Assembly (NCBI GenBank): GCA_028691595.1
Contig: JAQUZA010000234.1
Coordinates: 1 to 5,627 of the forward strand
Direction: 5' to 3'
DNA from: Candidatus Rifleibacteriota bacterium
GTDB lineage: Bacteria > Muiribacteriota > Ozemobacteria > Ozemobacterales > Ozemobacteraceae
DNA length: 5,627 bases
Of this stretch, positions 1 through 4,305 are shown one piece after another. Position numbers and translations under genes: made by a program. The notes beneath the pieces were generated by a model, which did no database searches, was not told the DNA's origin, and was given only the letters and a program-made list of their open reading frames with translations. How positions within the stretch are numbered: the first letter of the stretch is position 1; each line of letters opens with the position of its first letter.

Positions 1-450
1 GGCAATGAACCCGGTGTCATTGACCCTGTTTTTTTGTGCATAACCGAAACCGAAGCTCACATTCCAGGTCAGCAATATATTGTCTGCTTCACCGGTTCCG
101 TCTGGGGCAACCAGCATAAAACCGGCTTCTTCAGCCTTTTGCTCAAGTTCGTAATAATATAGAGCTCCTCTGCCACCGCCTCCGCCGCCATGAAAGAGAA
201 AAACAACCGGGAGCGGTGATTTTTTGTCCCATTTTTGCGGCAGGTAAAGATAATATGAGCGTTTGCGCCCTTCATGCTCAAAATATAGCCTGGTAGAACT
301 GACATTTTGCTTGAGGCTTTGCTGGTCAAGTTTGCCGATCAGCGCCTGTTTAATGCGTTCCCGCAACTTTTGTGCTTCAGCTGCAGGCGTAAGGGCTGAT
401 GCCACTGTGAAGAGTGCCAGAAAAAGAGAAAATGCCAGTTTTTGCTTCAT
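1..450 (-). CDS. Secreted PHB-depolymerase/feruloyl-esterase-like alpha/beta hydrolase (N-terminal part, cut by window edge)
   Basis: The minus-strand frame is open from the ATG at 450 to the left edge, giving 150 N-terminal residues with no stop. Residues 1-26 form a signal peptide: Lys at 2 and 4, a hydrophobic core LAFSLFLALFTVASAL, then an AEA-Q cleavage site. Export is therefore likely. After a polar linker comes the family's first strands, RKRSYYLYLPQKW (62-74). PVVLFLHGGGG (81-91) is the strand and oxyanion-hole loop. AEEAGFMLVAPDG (106-118) and TWN (128-130) follow, and VNDTGFIA (143-150) resembles the VDDVGF motif that precedes the nucleophile in LpqC/PHB-depolymerase esterases (COG3509). 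The catalytic serine (GxSxG), Asp and His lie beyond the edge, so catalytic competence cannot be judged. The family hydrolyses polyester or feruloyl-polysaccharide esters; the substrate here is unknown. An unusual run of six glycines follows His87. The gene is divergent from the pRiA4b-like gene. Confidence 0.85.
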   Translation of the reverse strand, partial: MKQKLAFSLFLALFTVASALTPAAEAQKLRERIKQALIGKLDQQSLKQNVSSTRLYFEHEGRKRSYYLYLPQKWDKKSPLPVVFLFHGGGGGGRGALYYYELEQKAEEAGFMLVAPDGTGEADNILLTWNVSFGFGYAQKNRVNDTGFIA

Positions 451-463
451 TAATGAATTTCTC

Positions 464-518
464 ACTCACTCAGGATTCATTTTTATTATACCAATTATGC
501 TGCATTTGTTGAGTGAGT
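464..518. repeat. 9-bp inverted repeat in the divergent intergenic region
   Basis: ACTCACTCA at 464-472 is the exact reverse complement of TGAGTGAGT at 510-518, with 37 bases between the arms. The arms bracket the esterase promoter. The right arm overlaps its -35 and lies just upstream of the opposite gene's -35 (524-529). The left arm falls in the esterase leader, over its presumed ribosome-binding stretch. The right arm is outside both predicted transcripts, so any role would be at DNA level, for example as a split operator. The arms are simple (GAGT repeats), so chance is possible. Confidence 0.4.
485..513 (-). promoter_or_regulatory. Candidate promoter of the esterase gene (extended -10)
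   Basis: On the minus strand a perfect TATAAT lies at 490-485, preceded directly by TGG (493-491), which fits the extended -10 motif TGn. The -35 is weak: TCAACA at 512-507, with a 16-base spacer, matches TTGACA in four of six positions. The predicted transcription start is near 478, giving a leader of about 28 bases. The leader has no strong Shine-Dalgarno, only a GAGTGAG-like purine stretch about 10 bases before the ATG at 450. Confidence 0.5.
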
Positions 519-523
519 AGTAC

Positions 524-551
524 TTGAAAGGCTGCTAGGGTAGTGTATAAT
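524..551 (+). promoter_or_regulatory. Candidate sigma70-type promoter of the pRiA4b-like / zinc-ribbon unit
   Basis: TTGAAA (524-529, five of six matches to TTGACA) is followed after 16 bases by a perfect TATAAT (546-551). The expected start is near 558, giving a leader of about 17 bases that holds the purine-rich AAAGGCAGG (561-569) five bases before the ATG at 575. Position, direction and consensus match all fit the downstream gene. Confidence 0.65.
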
Positions 552-574
552 AATCTTGTGAAAGGCAGGTTCTG

Positions 575-1177
575 ATGAAACAAAAATATTATCTTCTCAG
601 AATAGAAATGATGGAAATCGAGCCTTTGATCTGGCGGAGGTTTGTTGTACCCGCCGAGATTTCTCTCGATCGTCTGCATGATGTAATTCAGATTATTATG
701 GGCTGGAAAGATTCGCATCTTCATGAGTTCAACTTTGGCAAACAGCGCTTTGTCGAGAATCTCGATGAAGAATTCGACGATGAAACTACTTCTCTCGAGG
801 CTTCGGTTCGCCTGAGCAAACTCTTCAAAAAAAAGGGCGACAGCTGTCTCTATGTGTATGATTTTGGCGAGTCATGGGCGCATCGTCTGACCCTCGAAAG
901 CTCCGATTACAAGCTTCGCGAAGATGACTGCGAAATAAGCTGCCTCGAGGGCGAGCGAGCCTGCCCGCCCGAAGACGTTGGCGGCCCCCCTGGTTACGAA
1001 GAATTCCGCAAAATCATCAAAAACCCGAAAAACAAGCAGCACGCTTCGATGGTTGCCTGGGCCAAGGGCTTTCAGCCAACCGCCGAAAATTTTGACCCCG
1101 AATATTTTGATGGCGATGCCATAAATGAAACCCTGGGTTGCTTTGTCAGATGGTCACGGCCCAGAAAACTTGATTGA
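575..1177 (+). CDS. Plasmid pRiA4b ORF-3-like family protein
   Basis: This is a 200-residue cytoplasmic protein without signal peptide or membrane segment. It matches the pRiA4b ORF-3-like family (PRiA4_ORF3) along its whole length. Signature segments are IEPLIWRRFVVP (15-26), LHDVIQIIMGWKDSHLHEF (34-52), LYVYDFGESWAHRLTLES (92-109), CLEGERACPPEDVGGPPGYEEF (123-144) and FDPEYFDGDAINETL (173-187). These hold the conserved WRR, HLHEF, YDFGDxW-like and GERACPPEDxGGxxGY motifs. The family is widespread in bacteria and archaea and is named from a plasmid ORF; related proteins occur with some IS1096-type elements. Its biochemical function is not established, and nothing transposon-like flanks this copy. 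The ATG at 575 is supported by the purine-rich stretch at 561-569. The gene ends 11 bases before the zinc-ribbon gene, so the two are probably co-transcribed from the promoter at 524-551. Confidence 0.92.
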   Translation: MKQKYYLLRIEMMEIEPLIWRRFVVPAEISLDRLHDVIQIIMGWKDSHLHEFNFGKQRFVENLDEEFDDETTSLEASVRLSKLFKKKGDSCLYVYDFGESWAHRLTLESSDYKLREDDCEISCLEGERACPPEDVGGPPGYEEFRKIIKNPKNKQHASMVAWAKGFQPTAENFDPEYFDGDAINETLGCFVRWSRPRKLD

Positions 1178-1179
1178 TT

Positions 1180-1183
1180 GGAG
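1180..1183 (+). promoter_or_regulatory. Ribosome-binding site deciding the start of the zinc-ribbon gene
   Basis: GGAG at 1180-1183 lies five bases before ATG 1189, an ideal distance. An upstream in-frame TTG at 1174 would overlap the stop of the preceding gene and lacks such a site. It would add only five residues outside the zinc-ribbon fold. ATG 1189 is therefore preferred. Confidence 0.75.
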
Positions 1184-1188
1184 ACGCT

Positions 1189-1674
1189 ATGAACAGAAAT
1201 GAAGGTTATACCTGCCCTGCTTGCGGTAAGGCTCTTGAAATTGTCACTATAGCTGATGTAGAGCTGGAAGCCTGCTTGAATGGTTGTGGTGGAATCTGGT
1301 TTGATGCCGCCGAACTTTTCAGACTCGACGAACAGGAAGAGGGGCTGGATGACCCCGTTGTATTGAAACTTCTTTCGTTTAACACGCCGCGCAACACTGA
1401 TAACCGCGATAAAATCACCTGCCTCAAATGTGGCGTCAAGATGAGACGGCGTGAACATCGTGAAGGTTCGGGCATTTTTGTTGATGAGTGCTATGGCTGC
1501 GGCGGTATCTGGCTCGATGGCGGCGAATTGCGCGCAATTCGCGAAAACCCGGTGGTTATTCGCTCAAATGAAGAACGTAAGCGCATGGACGCAGAATTCT
1601 CACAGAGGATCAAAGAAGAAAAAGCGCGTCAGGCCGCCGAAGAAGCCAGAAAGAGGCGAGCCCGCCGCTGGTGA
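1189..1674 (+). CDS. Double zinc-ribbon protein (two zf-TFIIB domains)
   Basis: This 161-residue cytoplasmic protein contains two copies of the TFIIB-type zinc ribbon (zf-TFIIB, COG3809-like). In copy 1, CPAC at 9-12 pairs with C29/C33, followed by GGIWFDAAEL (34-43). In copy 2, CLKC at 78-81 pairs with C101/C104, followed by GGIWLDGGEL (105-114). The four cysteines of each copy should bind one zinc. The tail (about 125-161) is a charged helix rich in Glu, Lys and Arg, ending in a basic KRRARRW. Copy 1 is unusual in having CX3C (CLNGC) where copy 2 has CX2C. The two copies are similar enough at protein and DNA level to suggest internal duplication. The family has no firmly established function; nucleic-acid or protein binding is an inference from the fold and the basic tail. 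The gene follows the pRiA4b-like gene by 11 bases and shares its likely promoter. Confidence 0.88.
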   Translation: MNRNEGYTCPACGKALEIVTIADVELEACLNGCGGIWFDAAELFRLDEQEEGLDDPVVLKLLSFNTPRNTDNRDKITCLKCGVKMRRREHREGSGIFVDECYGCGGIWLDGGELRAIRENPVVIRSNEERKRMDAEFSQRIKEEKARQAAEEARKRRARRW

Positions 1675-1713
1675 ACTGACAGGTTCTTGTTTGAAGTGTT
1701 TTCTGGTGGATTT

Positions 1714-1736
1714 ATCGGCCAGCTTGTCTGGCCGAT
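1714..1736 (+). terminator. Stem-loop terminator candidate after the zinc-ribbon gene
   Basis: ATCGGCCAG (1714-1722) and CTGGCCGAT (1728-1736) form a perfect 9-bp stem with six G:C pairs and a CTTGT loop, 40 bases after the stop at 1674. The downstream stretch TGTTCGCTTATCTTTT is T-rich but interrupted, so as an intrinsic terminator it is imperfect. Its position between two same-strand genes fits the end of the two-gene unit. The rest of the gap (1737-1805) shows no convincing promoter; TTTAAT at 1785-1790 has no -35 partner. Confidence 0.6.
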
Positions 1737-1805
1737 TGTTCGCTTATCTTTTCCGATACCAGCCTCATGGTTTCTGCCCCTATTTTTAATGTCTGAGTGA
1801 GAGAT

Positions 1806-4175
1806 ATGAATTTTTTGCAGAGGTCAATTTCCAACAAGCTTTTGTTTGTTGTTTTGATCATATATTTTCTGCTGTCGCTTGTTGTAACCGGCATACAATA
1901 CCTGGTTGAGTTCAATCACACCCGGAATCTGGTGGCCGGCGAACTGGCCAGTCTCGAGCCTACCTTTTTCAAATCTCTTTCTACAGCTGTTTGGCAGTAT
2001 GACGATGGGCAGATTGTGGCGATTGCCAGATCTATTTTTGATCTTCCCATGGTCACCGGTATCGAAATCAAAAATATCAATGGCAAGGTTATGACTGCCT
2101 TTGGTGATGGTCTTGATCAGAGCAAAGCCGGGTTGTTTGTTCATGAATTTACCCTTACCAACGTTTTTCGTGGCGAAGTTACCGAAATTGGTATGGTTAA
2201 GCTGTTTTCCGGGTCGAAGGTGGTCAATGACCGTGTCAAATTTGGTTTTCTGCTGACCGGGCTTGCCTGGTTGATCAAAACTTCGGTTCTGCTTTTTCTT
2301 TTTCAGTGGGCATTCAGGGTGTATCTGGGCCGACCGATGACCTGGATAACCGAGCATGTCTGCAATTTCAGGGCTGGCGAATACGATAAACGCCTTGAGG
2401 TCTCGAGATCTGACGAACTGGGTATTCTGGCCGATTCTTTCAATAAGATGATCGAACGTCTTGGTAATTCACAGCTTATGCTTGAAGAAGCCAACAGAAC
2501 TCTTGAACAAAAGGTAATTGACCGCACCGCTCAGCTTGAACAGGCCAAACTGGCTGCCGAAAGCGCTACCCGCGCTAAGTCCTGCTTTCTTGCCAATATG
2601 AGTCACGAAATCCGCACCCCGATGAACGGGGTTCTCGGCATGATTACTTTGCTTCTCGATACCAGGTTGACCGATGAACAGCGCAAATACACCCAGATAG
2701 CCCACAACAGTGCCTCATCGCTTCTTTCGATCATCAACGATATTCTTGATTTTTCAAAAATCGAGGCCGAAAAACTCGATCTCGAGACCGTAGATTTTGA
2801 CCTGAATTCATTGCTTGAAGATTTTACTTCGACAATGGTTCTCAAGGCCTGCGAAAAAGGTATTGAACTAGTTTGTGACTGTGACCCGGTTGTGCCTTCC
2901 CTTGTCAGGGGCGATCCCAGCAGGTTGCTGCAGGTCTTGACCAACCTGACCGCAAATGCCATCAAATTTACCAACTCAGGTAGCGTAATCATTCAGATTC
3001 TGCGCGAATCTCAAAACGACCAGGCAGTGGTTTTACGTTTTCTGGTGCATGATACCGGCATTGGCATCCCGAAAGACAAAATTCATCTCCTTTTTAACAA
3101 GTTTACTCAGATCGATGAGTCGAATACCAGACAATATGGCGGTACAGGGCTGGGGCTCTCTATTTCACAGCAACTTGTCAGGCTTATGGGCGGCGAGATT
3201 GGTTTCGAAAGCCCTTCTTTTCTCTCAGGGCCATATGCAAGCAATCCGGGCAGCAGCTTCTGGTTCACGATTACTCTGGCGCTGCAGAAAGAGAGGATAG
3301 ATGCAGTGGTTGGCCCAATGTTGGCAGGTTACCGCGTGCTGATCATTGACAAAAGCAGCCTGAACCGCATGGTTCTCAGAAGGCGGCTTGAGTTCTGGGG
3401 TATGAAGGTTACTGAGGCTGATGAATTTTTCTGTGCCTCAAAATTTCTGCAGCATGCAATCATTGCCGAAAACCCTTTTCAGCTGATTCTCATTGATCAA
3501 CAGACTGTCGCAAAACATGCCGGTGAGTTCAAAACCCTTATTCATAGCGATGAAAAGCTGGTTGATGCTTATAAAGTTCTTATGGTGTCACCATTCTCGC
3601 AATACAGCAGTGAATTTGGCAATCTGCCGCGTCTGGTTGCGATAGATAAGCCTCTTCGTGCTTCAGACCTGTTAAAGAAGCTGCAGATGATGCAGAATAA
3701 CGAATTTCTTGGCAACCACGATTTGATTCCGGGGGCTTCTTCCAGCCGAACAGCCGTAGCCAGAAATATGTTTTCAAACTATAATTCACGAGTTCTTATC
3801 GTTGAAGACAATATCACCAACCAGATGGTTGCCCGGGGTATGCTCGAAGGTCTTGGCATCAGAACCAATGTTGCCGCCAACGGCGAAGAAGCCGTCAGAC
3901 TGCTGGAATTGATGGACTTTGACCTGGTTTTTATGGATATTCAAATGCCGGTAATGGATGGGTTTACCGCTACCACCCTGATCAGAGCTAAAAATTCGGC
4001 TGTGAGGCACCATGATATCGCGATTATCGCCATGACGGCCAATGCCATGCAGGGCGACCGCGAAAATTGCATAAGAGCCGGTATGAACGATTACGTAAGC
4101 AAGCCAATTATGCCTGATGTGATAGTCGAAAAGCTGAAAAAATGGTTGCCACTGAAGGTCAGGCCATTAGAATAA
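1806..4175 (+). CDS. Membrane-bound hybrid sensor histidine kinase (HAMP-HisKA-HATPase-REC-REC)
   Basis: This is a 789-residue inner-membrane kinase. TM1 is about 12-33. A periplasmic loop of about 34-145 follows, with AVWQYDD (61-67) and a DLPMVTGIEI strand. TM2 is about 146-170, and HAMP (about 176-225) leads into a coiled-coil linker. The HisKA H-box SHEIRTPMNG carries the phospho-accepting His267. The ATPase domain shows the N-box (Asn384), DTGIGIP (416-422) and GGTGLGL (445-451). Receiver 1 (about 508-635) keeps Asp564 and Lys615, but its acidic pair reads Asp515-Lys516, so it is probably inactive or weakened. Receiver 2 (about 662-785) is intact: Glu667/Asp668, Asp711, Thr744 and Lys766. 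There is no Hpt domain, so phosphotransfer beyond Asp711 would need a separate protein; the partner and the stimulus are unknown. ATG 1806 is chosen because TGAGTGAGAGAT just precedes it; an in-frame GTG at 1797 would add three residues. The gene stands alone between two likely transcription units. Confidence 0.95.
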   Translation: MNFLQRSISNKLLFVVLIIYFLLSLVVTGIQYLVEFNHTRNLVAGELASLEPTFFKSLSTAVWQYDDGQIVAIARSIFDLPMVTGIEIKNINGKVMTAFGDGLDQSKAGLFVHEFTLTNVFRGEVTEIGMVKLFSGSKVVNDRVKFGFLLTGLAWLIKTSVLLFLFQWAFRVYLGRPMTWITEHVCNFRAGEYDKRLEVSRSDELGILADSFNKMIERLGNSQLMLEEANRTLEQKVIDRTAQLEQAKLAAESATRAKSCFLANMSHEIRTPMNGVLGMITLLLDTRLTDEQRKYTQIAHNSASSLLSIINDILDFSKIEAEKLDLETVDFDLNSLLEDFTSTMVLKACEKGIELVCDCDPVVPSLVRGDPSRLLQVLTNLTANAIKFTNSGSVIIQILRESQNDQAVVLRFLVHDTGIGIPKDKIHLLFNKFTQIDESNTRQYGGTGLGLSISQQLVRLMGGEIGFESPSFLSGPYASNPGSSFWFTITLALQKERIDAVVGPMLAGYRVLIIDKSSLNRMVLRRRLEFWGMKVTEADEFFCASKFLQHAIIAENPFQLILIDQQTVAKHAGEFKTLIHSDEKLVDAYKVLMVSPFSQYSSEFGNLPRLVAIDKPLRASDLLKKLQMMQNNEFLGNHDLIPGASSSRTAVARNMFSNYNSRVLIVEDNITNQMVARGMLEGLGIRTNVAANGEEAVRLLELMDFDLVFMDIQMPVMDGFTATTLIRAKNSAVRHHDIAIIAMTANAMQGDRENCIRAGMNDYVSKPIMPDVIVEKLKKWLPLKVRPLE

Positions 4176-4181
4176 TTTTTT
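4137..4181 (+). terminator. Weak terminator-like structure overlapping the end of the kinase gene
   Basis: AATGG (4141-4145) can pair with CCATT (4164-4168), extended by two G-U pairs in RNA. An A-run lies before it and a T6 run at 4176-4181 directly after the TAA stop. The stem is short and separated from the T-run by several bases, so this is only a possible terminator. No better candidate with a T-tract was seen downstream of the kinase gene. Confidence 0.25.
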
Positions 4182-4187
4182 ATGAAC

Positions 4188-4231
4188 TTTTCTGCCGATA
4201 AAGTTTGTGCCTTTCGGCCATGCGCAGAAAA
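4188..4231. repeat. Nested inverted repeats in the spacer between the kinase and TPR genes
   Basis: TTTTCTGC (4188-4195) is the exact reverse complement of GCAGAAAA (4224-4231). Inside it GCCGA (4194-4198) pairs with TCGGC (4214-4218), continued after a two-base bulge by AAG/CTT (4201-4203 with 4211-4213) around a TTTGTGC loop. The two stems overlap by two bases and so partly compete. No T-tract follows on either strand, so this is not a typical terminator. It could be a processing or protective 3' structure of the kinase mRNA. Confidence 0.4.
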
Positions 4232-4250
4232 AAATGCAGCCTTTGACTCA

Positions 4251-4268
4251 AACTTTAAGGTTAAAGTT
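4251..4268. promoter_or_regulatory. 18-base palindrome abutting the TPR-gene -35: candidate operator
   Basis: AACTTTAA-GG-TTAAAGTT has perfect 8-bp arms around a two-base centre and ends two bases before the -35 box at 4271. Relative to the predicted start at 4306 it spans about -55 to -38, where activators or some repressors of sigma70 promoters commonly bind. A further TAAAGTT half-site lies at 4199-4205. Dyad symmetry and position are seen directly; binding of a regulator is inferred. As RNA the two-base loop is too small for an unaltered hairpin, favouring a DNA site. Confidence 0.5.
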
Positions 4269-4270
4269 GC

Positions 4271-4299
4271 TTGGCTCAGAGTTTTGGCGCTGCTATAAT
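4271..4299 (+). promoter_or_regulatory. Extended -10 promoter giving a probably leaderless TPR-gene transcript
   Basis: TTGGCT (4271-4276, four of six matches to TTGACA) is followed after 17 bases by a perfect TATAAT (4294-4299), which has TGC (4291-4293) directly before it as an extended -10. With the usual seven-base distance, transcription would start at about 4306, the A of the ATG itself. There is no Shine-Dalgarno in the ATTGAAAA before the ATG, in keeping with a leaderless message. Confidence 0.65.
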
Positions 4300-4305
4300 T
4301 GAAAA

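Noticed and set aside
263..520. Plus-strand 85-residue frame opposite the esterase
   Set aside because: It is antisense to a gene with an identifiable hydrolase fold and signal peptide; the Cys/Ser/Leu-rich product has no family resemblance.
575..1177. pRiA4b ORF-3-like gene as evidence of a plasmid or IS1096-type element
   Set aside because: The family is common on chromosomes. No transposase, terminal inverted repeats or target duplications were seen around it.
1072..1458. 128-residue minus-strand open frame across the pRiA4b-like and zinc-ribbon genes
   Set aside because: It is a shadow of two convincing plus-strand genes, without family features.
1451..1789. 112-residue plus-strand frame with a signal-like N-terminus
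   Set aside because: It overlaps the second zinc ribbon out of frame and runs through the terminator stem; the hydrophobic start is a frame-shifted reading of the zinc-ribbon codons.
1785..1790. TTTAAT as -10 of the kinase gene
   Set aside because: No -35-like hexamer lies 15-19 bases upstream, and the match is easily expected by chance in a T-rich stretch.
1824..2357. 177-residue open frame on the minus strand inside the kinase gene
   Set aside because: It is fully antisense to the TM, sensor and HAMP region of a clearly real gene. It has low-complexity basic composition, no recognisable domain and no promoter or ribosome-binding site.
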